Shown piece after piece: positions 53,195 through 63,028 of a DNA stretch of 64,000 bases. The DNA comes from Oscillospiraceae bacterium. GTDB lineage: Bacteria > Bacillota > Clostridia > Oscillospirales > Ruminococcaceae. Where the stretch lies: positions 62,001 through 126,000 of the forward strand of contig JAFRJM010000006.1 of assembly GCA_017432285.1 (NCBI GenBank), in the 5' to 3' direction. The stretch's first letter is position 1. Each line of letters begins with the position of its first letter. The notes under the pieces were generated by a model. The model searched no databases. It was not told the DNA's origin and saw only the letters and a list, made by a program, of their open reading frames with translations. A program made the position numbers and the translations under genes.

Positions 53195-54613
53195 TTATAC
53201 TTCATGTACGCTTGAAGCAATGGATTCGTAAGTGCTTGCTTTTGCATAATTGTCGATATTTTCCTTCTTCACGCCGAATTTTTGAAGTGTTCCGGCGCCT
53301 CCTATACAGCCGCCAGAACAAGCCATTCCTTCAACAAAGTTGCTTTGCAGGACGTTTTTGGACTTTTTAAGAAGCGCGATCCTGCACATATCTATACCGT
53401 TGCATATCTCAGGCCTAAATTCAAGAGCAGATCCTATCTCATCCAGTCCTTGCTTCATAGCTTCTGTCAGACCGCCTGAGCGGGCGAATACTCTTCCAAA
53501 ATAGGAGGCTTGATTCAGTTCGTCTTCTTCCAGTTTATCGAGTTCTATGTCTCTGCTGTCAAACAGTGCCTGAAGCTCTTCGAATGTCAGTGCAACGTCT
53601 ACGTAAGGTTCAACGGAATCAAGCATTACCTCAGCCTTTTTTGCTGTACAAGGTCCGATGAAGACGATCTTACAGTCTTCATCTTTTTCCTTGATCCTCT
53701 TTGCAATAGATGCCATAGGGGAGAGATTATGTGAGATGTTATCTGACAGAGATGGAAAACTGTTTTTCACATAAGATACGAAAGCCGGGCAGCAAGAGGA
53801 GAAAAGGAAACCCTTCTCATCCAGTTCTTTTGCTTCATTGTATGCTACGATATCAGCTCCTTTTGCAGCTTCGATCACATCGTAAAAACCCAGTTCTTTT
53901 AGTCCGGCAACGATCTGGCCGAGTTTGACTTCCCTGAAGTTGTCCGCTATAGCAGGCGCCACAAGAGCATATACCTTGAAGTTGGAATTGTTTTCGCTCT
54001 TAATGATGTAATCGATAGCATCGAGAATGAACGATTTATCCATGATTGCACCAAACGGACACTGAGATATACATGCACCGCAGTTAGTGCATTTGTCCGC
54101 ATTGATCTTTGCTGCCTGTTCTTCCTTGGCTTCGATAGCCTTTACAGCGCATGCATTCTCGCATGGACGTTTGCGGTTGATGATTGCAGTGTACTGGCAG
54201 GCTTTAGCGCATGCGCCGCAGTTTATGCATTTCGTTTTATCTATATGTGCCTGGTGGTTTGAATCAAAGGTTATAGCATCTTTGGGGCATGCAAGCCTGC
54301 AGCGCTGGACAAGGCAGCCTCGGCATGTGTTTGTCACCTCGTATCCGCCTATAGGACACTCATCGCATGCGATATCTATGACTTCAATTATATTGGGATT
54401 GGAGCGATCTCCGCCCATGGCGAGCTTTACACGCTCCTGAAGGATAGCGCGTTCTTTATATACGCAGCAGCGCATGGTGGGTGTTTTGCCCGGAATGATC
54501 TTTTTGGGTATGTCAAGAACGTTTTCAACAAGATTCTGTTCCCATGCTTCCTTGGCAACTTCTTTTAGGACCTGATATTTAAGGTATTGTATCCTGGTTT
54601 CAAAACTACTCAT
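53195..54613 (-). CDS. [FeFe] hydrogenase, group B-like
   Basis: A 472-residue monomeric hydrogenase. Several ferredoxin-type cysteine sets lie in the first 190 residues (CDECP, CRGCLVQRCRLACP, CINCGACAKACQ, CTNCGACISQCP). H-cluster motifs follow: L1 FSSC274C275PAF, L2 GPC322TAKKAE and L3 EGMAC432SGGC436. SCCPAF instead of SCCPGW and GPC instead of MPC point to group B (B1/B3) enzymes, whose physiological role is poorly known. All cluster ligands are present. ATG 54613 follows GGAGG and overlaps the kinase gene by eight bases. Confidence 0.92.
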   Translation of the reverse strand: MSSFETRIQYLKYQVLKEVAKEAWEQNLVENVLDIPKKIIPGKTPTMRCCVYKERAILQERVKLAMGGDRSNPNIIEVIDIACDECPIGGYEVTNTCRGCLVQRCRLACPKDAITFDSNHQAHIDKTKCINCGACAKACQYTAIINRKRPCENACAVKAIEAKEEQAAKINADKCTNCGACISQCPFGAIMDKSFILDAIDYIIKSENNSNFKVYALVAPAIADNFREVKLGQIVAGLKELGFYDVIEAAKGADIVAYNEAKELDEKGFLFSSCCPAFVSYVKNSFPSLSDNISHNLSPMASIAKRIKEKDEDCKIVFIGPCTAKKAEVMLDSVEPYVDVALTFEELQALFDSRDIELDKLEEDELNQASYFGRVFARSGGLTEAMKQGLDEIGSALEFRPEICNGIDMCRIALLKKSKNVLQSNFVEGMACSGGCIGGAGTLQKFGVKKENIDNYAKASTYESIASSVHEV

Positions 54614-55370
54614 ACAGCGCCTCCAGTTGCTTATCATTCATGAATATCAAACTGTGCAGAAAGTCAGTTTGCTTTTTGATACCTTTAACAGACTGAGATG
54701 CTGCCAGTATCGGAAGCCAATGCAATATGTCATGTGAGCTGCATCCGGATTTTTCACAGAAGAGCGTCATATATTTCTTGGCTCTCTCATTTTTGCCATC
54801 AAGAAGGAACAGAAGGAAAGTCCTCGCAGCATCAGCTTCGCAGTTGCCCTGGGTTGCGTGTGCCCAGTCGATTATATAGGCTTGGTCTTCCTCGTTGATT
54901 ATGACATTGGACGGATTGTAGTCACCGTGACAGAGATCGTTGTGCCTTGGCGTAGACTCTATTCTGTTGTGCAGGTCATACCTGAGTGTGGCGGAAAGAT
55001 CAGTCTGTGCTATCTTCTGATTCATTTTATCCCTGTGTTTTGTCAACAGAGGGACTCTTTTGCTCTGCATATCGATCTGTATATCCACAAACCTGTTCAG
55101 ATATTCGTCTTCTTTTTCAGGATAGGAATCAAGAAGGTCTTTCATTGTCTTGCCGTGGATGAGATCAGTGACGATAGCCCAGCACCCGTCGATAGTGACT
55201 ATTTCCAGAAGAGCGGGGATGTTGAGGCCTGTTTCTTCGACAAGTCCCTGGTTTCTCGCTTCATTTAGGATGCTGGCCTTATTGAAGCCGGGTCCGAACA
55301 CCTTATAGCATTTTTCGCCTTCAGCGTAAATGACCTTATTTTCTCGTTTTTCCAAGATTCGTTTTTCCAT
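54606..55370 (-). CDS. Aminoglycoside phosphotransferase-fold small-molecule kinase
   Basis: A 254-residue kinase of the APH/choline kinase type. Catalytic CHGDYNPSNVI (Asp and Asn) and metal-binding IIDWAHA. A Lys-containing N-terminal lobe (EGEKCYKVF) is visible. Typical acceptors are antibiotics, choline or sugars; none is indicated. ATG 55370 follows GAGG. It overlaps the [FeFe] hydrogenase by eight bases, which is an odd but tight pairing. Confidence 0.87.
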   Translation of the reverse strand: MEKRILEKRENKVIYAEGEKCYKVFGPGFNKASILNEARNQGLVEETGLNIPALLEIVTIDGCWAIVTDLIHGKTMKDLLDSYPEKEDEYLNRFVDIQIDMQSKRVPLLTKHRDKMNQKIAQTDLSATLRYDLHNRIESTPRHNDLCHGDYNPSNVIINEEDQAYIIDWAHATQGNCEADAARTFLLFLLDGKNERAKKYMTLFCEKSGCSSHDILHWLPILAASQSVKGIKKQTDFLHSLIFMNDKQLEALYE

Positions 55371-55419
55371 CAGGTACCTCAAATATACTGTGATTCAATT
55401 CATCTCTATTATAACTGAA

Positions 55420-55449
55420 ACAGCAGCATGTGAGACCGCATGCTGCTGT
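55420..55449 (-). terminator. Terminator of amino acid permease
   Basis: ACAGCAGCATG/CATGCTGCTGT stem with a TTTCAGTT tail on the minus strand. Confidence 0.8.
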
Positions 55450-55466
55450 ATGTTTAAACAGTTATA

Positions 55467-56858
55467 TTAGTTTTTCTTTTTGTCACCTCTGTAGAAAAAA
55501 GAGCTGAACACCATGACTGCGGCAAAGATTATCAGATAGAACAGGACCGGGCATGAGAACTGGCCGGATTCCGCAGCTTTTATGTATTTGTCTATGCCGT
55601 GAGTATAGATGGCGCATGCCACCAGGAATACACAGCTGAGGATAGACATCGTCGTTGCTATATATCTCTGGAAAGCGGTGAGAGTCTTGTCTTTGTACAT
55701 GGTGAAGAATACAGGGATGTAGAAAGCGTACAGATTGACGATTGGAAGTTCGGATGAGTCAAATGCAAACGGCCCGAACCATGTTCCAAGTATGTTAGCT
55801 CCGAAGAAATATACCATCCATGCCATGCTTATCATGACACCGAACAAAGCGGAGTTGACAGGCATCTTGGATGCGGGATCAACGTGAGCGAAGATCTTGT
55901 AGTGGGGACCGTTGCCTCTTGCAGCCAGGGAGTAGATATTTCTGGCATTGGCGATCATAAGTCCGTGTGTAGTGCATAGACATGAGATGAAGATAAATAC
56001 GTTAAGGATCCGTCCGAATACATTACCGAATGTTCTGGTGAACGCAGCGGTGGATGAAGAGGCCATAAGATCATCGACTGAGATAGAACCGCAGATTCCA
56101 AGGAAGTAAGCGATATATATAAGAACAATGAATATGGCACTGACTATAAGAGCTTTGGGCATGTTTTTCTTGGCGTCCTTCAGCTCGGAGTTGATCGAAG
56201 TCGCAAGGATCCAGCCCTCATATACGAAAGCCAGCGAAACAGTAGCAGCAGTAAGAGACGAGATAGGGGATACTCCTTCAGCTGCTGGTCTCGCAAAGTT
56301 GGCGGCAAGTTGTCCATTGCTGAGTCCGGCAATTATGCCGACTACAGCCATGAGAGACAGTGGGATGAGTTTGATGACTGTTCCGCTGACTTGCAGTTTT
56401 CCGGAAAGCTTAGGTGCCATAGCGTTTACATATCCTTCAACCGCTATGATGAGTCCGGCCAGCGCCAGGCACTCAGGGCCTGCGGCAGGGTTCTCAAACC
56501 CAAGTAACTCGCATAGGTACATCGAAGTTACCCACGCAAGGCAACCGGTGATTGCAGGTGTGTAAATATAGGTCAGGAAGCTGCCTACGTAATACGCGTA
56601 CTTCGGTCCTACCGTCATTTCTGCGTAGTCAACGATGCCGTTTACTTTTTCATATTTCTGAGCAAGGAGGCTAAAGGAGAAGGAGCAAAAGAACAGGAGT
56701 ACGCCCATGATAGCAAGGGCGGTGATGCCTGTCACGATGTCACCGTTTGTGACTTTTAGGACAGCTTCTGTTTTAAAGAAGATTCCGGACCCTATAACGA
56801 TACCGACGCATGTCGCTATGGCTGTGGGAAGTCCATACCTTTTTTCCATTTTTTCCAT
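55467..56858 (-). CDS. APC-family amino acid permease
   Basis: A 463-residue permease with twelve helices. The first helix motif GIVIGSGIFFKTEAV (GSGIF) and the EGW in helix 6 (VYEGWILATSINSELKDAKKNMPKAL) are typical of APC transporters of the LAT type. ATG 56858 has GGAGG nine bases upstream. Imports or exchanges amino acids, in line with the peptide-using gene set. Single-gene unit. Confidence 0.92.
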   Translation of the reverse strand: MEKMEKRYGLPTAIATCVGIVIGSGIFFKTEAVLKVTNGDIVTGITALAIMGVLLFFCSFSFSLLAQKYEKVNGIVDYAEMTVGPKYAYYVGSFLTYIYTPAITGCLAWVTSMYLCELLGFENPAAGPECLALAGLIIAVEGYVNAMAPKLSGKLQVSGTVIKLIPLSLMAVVGIIAGLSNGQLAANFARPAAEGVSPISSLTAATVSLAFVYEGWILATSINSELKDAKKNMPKALIVSAIFIVLIYIAYFLGICGSISVDDLMASSSTAAFTRTFGNVFGRILNVFIFISCLCTTHGLMIANARNIYSLAARGNGPHYKIFAHVDPASKMPVNSALFGVMISMAWMVYFFGANILGTWFGPFAFDSSELPIVNLYAFYIPVFFTMYKDKTLTAFQRYIATTMSILSCVFLVACAIYTHGIDKYIKAAESGQFSCPVLFYLIIFAAVMVFSSFFYRGDKKKN

Positions 56859-56989
56859 AATAGTGCTCCTCCAATTTAGCAAAATATTTCACTAATAATA
56901 TCATTTTTCATATGCTTTAGGAAATGTACAAAATACACTAATTTGAGGTTCTGCAAAGCTGAGAAACTAGCGAGAAAAATCATTTTCAG

Positions 56990-57018
56990 TTGAAATCTAA
57001 ACATTTTGTATGTATAAT
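56990..57018 (+). promoter_or_regulatory. Promoter of flavodoxin-fold gene
   Basis: TTGAAA, 17 bases, TATAAT; 31 bases before the start codon. Confidence 0.8.
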
Positions 57019-57049
57019 TCTCGGAAAAGATTTAAGCAGGGATAATACT

Positions 57050-57664
57050 ATGAGAAAGATACTGTATATAGATGTTTGCACAAGGCCTGATTCAAGGACA
57101 CGTGTACTTGCAGAGCACCTTCTTTCATATCTGGAAGGAGAGGTGACACATCTGGAATTGTTTAAAGAGGACATCCGTCCTCTTACCTCAGAAGCGAGGG
57201 CACAGAGAAGGGAATGCCTAAAACAGGGCAGTTATGATGCTCAGGGACTTAAATATGCAAAACAGTTTGCTGAAGCGGACATAATCGTTATCGCAGCGCC
57301 TGTGTGGAACCTTTGCTTCCCGTCGCTCTTATTAAACTACTGCGAAAACATAGCAGAAGACGGAATAACATACCGAGTAGATGATAACGGGAACCATGAA
57401 GGGTTGTGTAAAGCTCGAAAGCTTTACTATGTAACCGCGACAGGAACCAGGAACCTGGACCCTGTATTTGGGTACGGATATCTTAAATCTCTGTTCAGTA
57501 TGCTCGGGATCCACTCTTCCGCCTGCTTCAGTGCAGAAGCGCTGGATGTTCCTGGAGCAGATGTGGATATGCTCCTTGATATCTGTAAGAGAGAGATAGA
57601 CGCATCGTTCAATTTCCCTTCAAGAGACACGATGCAATTCGAACCTATCAGTTCTGATAAATAG
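57050..57664 (+). CDS. Flavodoxin-fold NAD(P)H oxidoreductase
   Basis: A 204-residue FMN enzyme of the NQO/azoreductase (Flavodoxin_2) type. The FMN phosphate loop is CTRPDSRTRVLAEHLL, and APVWNLCFPSLLLNY and TATGTRN are the other FMN contacts. ATG 57050 lies just after AGGGA. Probably reduces quinones or azo compounds with two electrons, a common detoxifying activity in gut Clostridia. Confidence 0.88.
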   Translation: MRKILYIDVCTRPDSRTRVLAEHLLSYLEGEVTHLELFKEDIRPLTSEARAQRRECLKQGSYDAQGLKYAKQFAEADIIVIAAPVWNLCFPSLLLNYCENIAEDGITYRVDDNGNHEGLCKARKLYYVTATGTRNLDPVFGYGYLKSLFSMLGIHSSACFSAEALDVPGADVDMLLDICKREIDASFNFPSRDTMQFEPISSDK

Positions 57665-57681
57665 AAAAAAGGCATAATAAT

Positions 57682-57714
57682 AGATCCGGATTACCGCCAA
57701 GGTATTCCGGATCT
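57682..57714. terminator. Bidirectional terminator
   Basis: AGATCCGGA/TCCGGATCT stem between convergent genes. Confidence 0.85.
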
Positions 57715-57720
57715 GTCTGT

Positions 57721-58959
57721 CTAGAGGTTTGCATAGAGCTCGTTAAGTCTTAGAAGGATATCAACATTCTTTTCCATTGACTGAATCGGAACATATTCGA
57801 ATCTGCCGTGTGCGTTTTCATAACCTGCACTGAGGTTAGGACAGGGAAGTCCGCGCTGTGACAGAGCGGATCCGTCTGTTCCGCCGCGGAATGCTATCGA
57901 CTTCGGTTCAAGTCCACAGTCCGATATCGCCTGACACAGATAATCGACCATGAACGGTACAGTGTCTATTACTTCCTTCATGCTGCGGTATTGTTCCTGT
58001 ATGCTCAATGTGACAGTGCCTGCGGGGTATTTCCTGTTCAGTTCTTCAGTTATCAGTTCAAGGTAGTGCTCACGGTTGGCAAACTGAACCGCATCATGGT
58101 CACGTACGATCAGCTGTATCTCCGCTTCCTCACATGAGCCTTTTACACTTATCAAATGGAAGAAGCCTTCTCTGTCATCGGTGTACTGCGGCTTCTCAAA
58201 CGGAGGCAGGGCAGACATGAATTCATTGGCGACATCAACACTGTTGATCATGATTCCTTTTGCAGTTCCTGTGTGTACGGAACGGCCTTTGATTTTTACT
58301 GTTGCCCAGGACGCATTGAATGTCTCATATTCGTAGTAGCCAAGGTGATCCCCGTCCAGTGTGTATGCAATTTTGGCAGCAAAACGGTCAAGATCCAGAT
58401 CCTTGGCCAATCCGCCTACTTCCTCATCCGGGGTGAATGCCAGGGCTATCGTGCCGTGTCTGACTTCTGGATGAGAGGTATAGTATTCCGCCATGGTCAT
58501 GACTGAAGATATGGAAGCTTTGTCATCGCCGCCTAAAAGAGTAGTTCCGTCAGTGCAGATCAGATCTTGCCCTATGTACATCGTCAGATTCGGAAATTCT
58601 TCCGGAGTCATGACGATGTTCTTTTCTTTATTGAGAACTATAGGACCGCCGTCGTAGTTTTTCACGACCCATGGTCTGACATCAGTTCCTGAAGCATCAG
58701 GAGCAGTGTCCATGTGTGTGACATATCCTATAGGCATACCGCCTTCTATGTTTGAGGGAATGACACCGTAAACAACACAGTTCTGTTCATCTAGCCAGAC
58801 ATCGCTCACGCCGATCTGTTCAAGTTCGTCGCGGAGCATGCGCGCCAGATCGAACTGTTTATCAGTAGTTGGAGTTTTGCTGATACCGTTCTGTGACTGA
58901 GTGTCTATTTTTGCATAACGGATCATTCTCTCCTTGACCTGATCATAAAAAATACCCAT
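57721..58959 (-). CDS. pepT: Peptidase T (tripeptide aminopeptidase)
   Basis: A 412-residue M20-type zinc peptidase that removes the N-terminal residue of tripeptides. Zinc and catalytic motifs: THMDTAPDASG, LGGDDKAS, FTPDEEVGG, TLDGDHLGYYEYETFNA (the PepT-specific YYEYETFNA) and RGGTDGSALS. ATG 58959 follows GGAGG. Complements the M42 and S33 peptidases in turning imported peptides into amino acids. Confidence 0.96.
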   Translation of the reverse strand: MGIFYDQVKERMIRYAKIDTQSQNGISKTPTTDKQFDLARMLRDELEQIGVSDVWLDEQNCVVYGVIPSNIEGGMPIGYVTHMDTAPDASGTDVRPWVVKNYDGGPIVLNKEKNIVMTPEEFPNLTMYIGQDLICTDGTTLLGGDDKASISSVMTMAEYYTSHPEVRHGTIALAFTPDEEVGGLAKDLDLDRFAAKIAYTLDGDHLGYYEYETFNASWATVKIKGRSVHTGTAKGIMINSVDVANEFMSALPPFEKPQYTDDREGFFHLISVKGSCEEAEIQLIVRDHDAVQFANREHYLELITEELNRKYPAGTVTLSIQEQYRSMKEVIDTVPFMVDYLCQAISDCGLEPKSIAFRGGTDGSALSQRGLPCPNLSAGYENAHGRFEYVPIQSMEKNVDILLRLNELYANL

Positions 58960-59063
58960 AACTATACCTCCGTACAGCAATCATTATAACACTATTATGC
59001 ATGGATTCTTCCGCTGAGCTGTTTAGGGGATTATACTATTTACAAGAGAAAACGGAGGGTTCC

Positions 59064-60203
59064 ATGAAGATAATTCATCTGTCGGATCTCCACCTCGGAA
59101 AGAGGCTGGAGAACTACAATCTTAAAGATGATCAGGAGCATATCCTGATCGAGATATTGAAGATAATAAACAACGAGAAACCTGATGCAGTGATAATTGC
59201 AGGGGATGTCTATGACAAGTCTGTTCCATCGGTAGAAGCGGTCACGATGTTTGACTGGTTCCTGGTAAAACTTGCATCTCAGGATCTGCAGGTCTATGTG
59301 ATCAGCGGCAACCATGATTCTCCGGAGAGACTTGCTTTCGGAGAAAGCCTCATGAGCAACAAAGGCATTCACATTTCACCGGTCTACAGCGGGGAAGTCA
59401 CTGCCGTCTCTCAGAAGGATGAATATGGAACTGTAAACTTCTATCTGCTTCCGTTCGTGAAACCATTCCATGTAAAAAGGTTTTTCCCTGACGCAGAAAT
59501 TGGAGCCTATACGGATGCAATGCGTACAGTGATCGAAAGCATGAATGTAGATGAAGAGAAACGAAATGTGCTCATAGCACACCAGTTCGTTACGGGAGCC
59601 CAAAGATCTGAATCAGAAGAGGTCTCTGTGGGAGGGCTGGATAACGTCGATGCAGCAGTTTTTGACTGCTTTGATTACGTTGCTCTTGGCCACATACATT
59701 CACCGCAAAGTATAGGCAGTGAGCATATCAGGTATTGCGGAACACCGTTGAAATACTCTTTTTCCGAAGTCGACCAGGTCAAATCTGTGACAGTCATCGA
59801 ACTGAGAGAGAAGGGAGATACAGATATCCGCTGTATCCCTTTAAGTCCTCTTCATGACATGAAGGTGATCAGAGGAACATTTGAGGAGGTTACATCCAGG
59901 GAGTTTTATTCCGGAACCGGTTATCAGGACGATTATATGAGGATAATCCTTACGGATGAAGATGATATTCCTGATGCAGCTGCAAAGTTGAGGATCATAT
60001 ATCAGAACCTGGTCAGGATCGAATATGACAACACCAGGACACGGCACAGAGCTGAGATGGGGTTGGCAGAAGAAGTTAAGAATAAATCACCACTTGAGTT
60101 ATTCAGTGAGTTTTATGTTTCACAGAATGGCATGCCTTTTTCTGATGAGCAGGAAAAGTATCTGATAAGCGTTATTGAAGAGATCTGGGAGGACGAAGCA
60201 TGA
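59064..60203 (+). CDS. sbcD: Exonuclease SbcD
   Basis: A 379-residue Mre11-type nuclease. Phosphoesterase motifs DLHLGKR, AGDVYDKS, SGNHDSPERL and ALGHIHSPQ are all present, with intact metal ligands (unlike the surface protein at 8667). ATG 59064 follows GGAGGG. Acts with SbcC to open hairpins and trim DNA ends. Overlaps sbcC by four bases. Confidence 0.96.
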   Translation: MKIIHLSDLHLGKRLENYNLKDDQEHILIEILKIINNEKPDAVIIAGDVYDKSVPSVEAVTMFDWFLVKLASQDLQVYVISGNHDSPERLAFGESLMSNKGIHISPVYSGEVTAVSQKDEYGTVNFYLLPFVKPFHVKRFFPDAEIGAYTDAMRTVIESMNVDEEKRNVLIAHQFVTGAQRSESEEVSVGGLDNVDAAVFDCFDYVALGHIHSPQSIGSEHIRYCGTPLKYSFSEVDQVKSVTVIELREKGDTDIRCIPLSPLHDMKVIRGTFEEVTSREFYSGTGYQDDYMRIILTDEDDIPDAAAKLRIIYQNLVRIEYDNTRTRHRAEMGLAEEVKNKSPLELFSEFYVSQNGMPFSDEQEKYLISVIEEIWEDEA

Positions 60204-62971
60204 GACCGATAAGATTGAAGATGTCTGCTTTTGGTCCGTATGCAGGCGAAACCGTCCTGGAGCTGGATAAACTCGGCGAGAGCGGACTGTATCTTATTAC
60301 CGGAGATACCGGGGCAGGAAAGACCACTATTTTTGACGCTATCACATATGCGCTTTATGGGGCTCCAAGCGGCAACGACAGAAAAACGGATATGATGAGG
60401 TCCAAATATGCGGACCCAGATACTTTGACTAAAGTTGAACTTGACTTTGTTTACGCAGGGAAGCTTTACAGGATTGAAAGAAGCCCCGAATACGTGCGTC
60501 CGAAGTTGAATGGCACAGGGGAGACTTCTGTGAAGGCATCTGCAATGTTGAAACTTCCGGATGGAAGCATATTGTCCAAAATTAATGAGGTAAATGAGGC
60601 CGTGGTAAATATCCTTGGTCTTACCCGTGATCAGTTTTCGCAGATAGCCATGATCGCTCAGGGCGACTTCAGGAAAATGCTGATGTCGTCTACTGACGAG
60701 AGGAAATCGATCTTCACAAAGCTTTTTCATACTGAACCATACGCAAAGCTTCAGCAGAAACTGAAAGAAGATTCAGCCAAACTTGAGAAGGAATATGACG
60801 AGATCAAAAGGCAGATAGACCAGTATGTTAATGAGATAATCTCTCCTGAGGATGATAGTCTTTCACTGCAGCTGGAACTAGCCAAAGAAGGGAAACTGAC
60901 TTTTGAGGATACGGTGCTTCTGCTAAATGAATTAATTACTTCGGATGAAAAAGAATATGAAGAGACTGAAGCACATCAGAGGGAGATAAGCACCCAGCGG
61001 GATCAGGTCAAGACCAGGATAGATCAGGCGGAGGCATGGAAGAACAGTGAGGAGAGCCTCAAAAACGCTGAAGAAGAACTGAAGATCAGACTTCCGGAAA
61101 TGACCGCAGCTAAAAAAGAATTAGATAGAGAGAAGGAAAAACAGCCAGAAGTAGACAGGCTCAATAATGAGATAGCGGTCAAGACAAGCGACCTTGAAGA
61201 CTATAATACGAGAGACCAGCTAAGCAGGAGAGCTGTATATTTAAAGGCAGAAGCGAAGAAAAATGAAGACAGCAATACCGCCTGGAAAGCAGACCTGGAA
61301 AGCAATGACAGTTTAAAGAAAGAGAAGAAAGAATTACTGCAGTCGCTATCCGGACTGGATGCCAGGAAGGCAGAACTGGAAGCTGAATCGAGAGAGCTCT
61401 CACAAAGGATTGGCACGGTCAGATCTTTGATCCAGGAGTGTCAGAATATATATTCAGACAAAGGATCATTGACGGAATTGCGTTCATCATTTGATAACTC
61501 CTGGTATGAATTGGAAAGGAAAAGGGAAGCATATCAAAATGCACACCATTTATTTTTGGCGGAGCAGGCGGGAATAATGGCGGAGGAGCTGAGGAAGGGG
61601 CAGCCTTGTCCTGTATGCGGGTCAACAGTGCACCCCAGACTAGCAGTCAAGTCCGAATCAGCGCCTGACAGAGAAGAGCTCGAGAGGCTCAGGAAAGAGT
61701 CTGACGATGCGGAATCCGTTGCCAACGAACTCTCAAAGAAGATCAGCGTTCTCAGGACTAGTATCAAGGAACGTGAGGCTAGCCTGAAAAATCGAATGAC
61801 TGAAATGAATATGGATGCTGAAACAGAAACCCCGGATATTCTTCTTTCTGAAGCAGAAAAAGATCTCGGGGACAGATATCAAACAGTCAATGATGACATT
61901 AGCAGGATCGAAGGTGATATTGAGCGCAGAACGGCGCTGGAAGAAGAGATTGACGGCATCGTGGAGCAAATAAACAAGCTTCAGGAACTTATAGATGCCA
62001 CGGGCAGGGAGATTGTCGCTCGTGAGACTGAAGCAGCAGGGATTGAACGTCAGATCAGAGACTTCGACGGAAAACTGAAGTTTGCTACTGTTAAGGAAGC
62101 ACAGGATGAGCTTGATGCCATTAAACTGGAGAAGAACTCTCTTGAGAAAGACATAAAAGATGCAGAAGAGAACTATACCGCTCTCAATACAGAAGTGGAA
62201 AAACTGGCCGCTGCGAAGGAAACAGCAGAAAAAGCCCTTGAGGGAAGAGTAGTGATCGATCTGGAAAAAGAAGAGGCCTCAAAAAAAGAACTTGATACAC
62301 TTCTGGGAAAAGCAGGGGATAGGATCACTGATATCACACACCGTCTTGAAACGAACAAGCGAATCAGGAACCATCTGGAAGAGCGAGCTCAAAAGAACAG
62401 TGATCTGAAGAAGAGGATGGCTGTAATAAGACCGCTTTCTCAGACTGCGAATGGCACTCTCAGCGGCAAAGAAAAGGTGATGCTGGAAACATATATCCAG
62501 ATGGCGTTTTTTGACAGGATCATAGAGAAAGCAAACCGCAGGCTTATGATCATGACTGGCGAACAGTACGAGATTAAACGGCGTGTCGAAGCTGACAATC
62601 TAAGGAGCCAGAGTGGGCTGGAACTGAATGTGATAGACCACTATAACGGCAGTGAGAGGAGCGTGAAGTCTCTCTCAGGCGGTGAATCTTTCAAAGCTTC
62701 GCTGTCACTCGCGCTTGGGCTGTCGGACGAGATACAGTCCTCAGCTGGAGGCATAAGACTTGACACGATGTTTGTAGATGAAGGATTCGGCTCATTGGAC
62801 GAAAATTCTCTGCAGCAGGCCTATGAAGCCTTGGCAGGACTTACGGAAGGCAACCGGTTAGTAGGGATTATTTCCCACGTGCCAGATCTGAAGGAAAAGA
62901 TTGACAGGCAGATAGTAGTCACAAAGGCCAGGAGCGGAGGGAGCCGCGCTGAAATCATCAACACGCTGTAA
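60200..62971 (+). CDS. sbcC: Exonuclease subunit SbcC
   Basis: A 923-residue Rad50-type ATPase. Walker A GDTGAGKTT near residue 35, long coiled coils on either side of the zinc hook C470-P-V-C473 (CPVCG), signature SLSGGESFKASLSLALGLSDE and Walker B DTMFVDEGFGSLDE. Length is in the normal range. Works with SbcD in repair of palindromes and broken ends. Confidence 0.96.
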   Translation: MRPIRLKMSAFGPYAGETVLELDKLGESGLYLITGDTGAGKTTIFDAITYALYGAPSGNDRKTDMMRSKYADPDTLTKVELDFVYAGKLYRIERSPEYVRPKLNGTGETSVKASAMLKLPDGSILSKINEVNEAVVNILGLTRDQFSQIAMIAQGDFRKMLMSSTDERKSIFTKLFHTEPYAKLQQKLKEDSAKLEKEYDEIKRQIDQYVNEIISPEDDSLSLQLELAKEGKLTFEDTVLLLNELITSDEKEYEETEAHQREISTQRDQVKTRIDQAEAWKNSEESLKNAEEELKIRLPEMTAAKKELDREKEKQPEVDRLNNEIAVKTSDLEDYNTRDQLSRRAVYLKAEAKKNEDSNTAWKADLESNDSLKKEKKELLQSLSGLDARKAELEAESRELSQRIGTVRSLIQECQNIYSDKGSLTELRSSFDNSWYELERKREAYQNAHHLFLAEQAGIMAEELRKGQPCPVCGSTVHPRLAVKSESAPDREELERLRKESDDAESVANELSKKISVLRTSIKEREASLKNRMTEMNMDAETETPDILLSEAEKDLGDRYQTVNDDISRIEGDIERRTALEEEIDGIVEQINKLQELIDATGREIVARETEAAGIERQIRDFDGKLKFATVKEAQDELDAIKLEKNSLEKDIKDAEENYTALNTEVEKLAAAKETAEKALEGRVVIDLEKEEASKKELDTLLGKAGDRITDITHRLETNKRIRNHLEERAQKNSDLKKRMAVIRPLSQTANGTLSGKEKVMLETYIQMAFFDRIIEKANRRLMIMTGEQYEIKRRVEADNLRSQSGLELNVIDHYNGSERSVKSLSGGESFKASLSLALGLSDEIQSSAGGIRLDTMFVDEGFGSLDENSLQQAYEALAGLTEGNRLVGIISHVPDLKEKIDRQIVVTKARSGGSRAEIINTL

Positions 62972-62981
62972 AAAGAGAAAA

Positions 62982-63017
62982 GCCGGAACATGCTATCAAG
63001 CACGTTCCGGCGTTTTT
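62982..63017. terminator. Intrinsic terminator after sbcC
   Basis: GCCGGAAC/GTTCCGGC stem then GTTTTT; A-rich on the other side, so likely bidirectional. Confidence 0.88.
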
Positions 63018-63028
63018 AACTTAATTAT

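Noticed and set aside
54606..55370. Aminoglycoside resistance gene
   Set aside because: The kinase fold is shared by many metabolic kinases, and its coupling with a hydrogenase gene does not support drug resistance.
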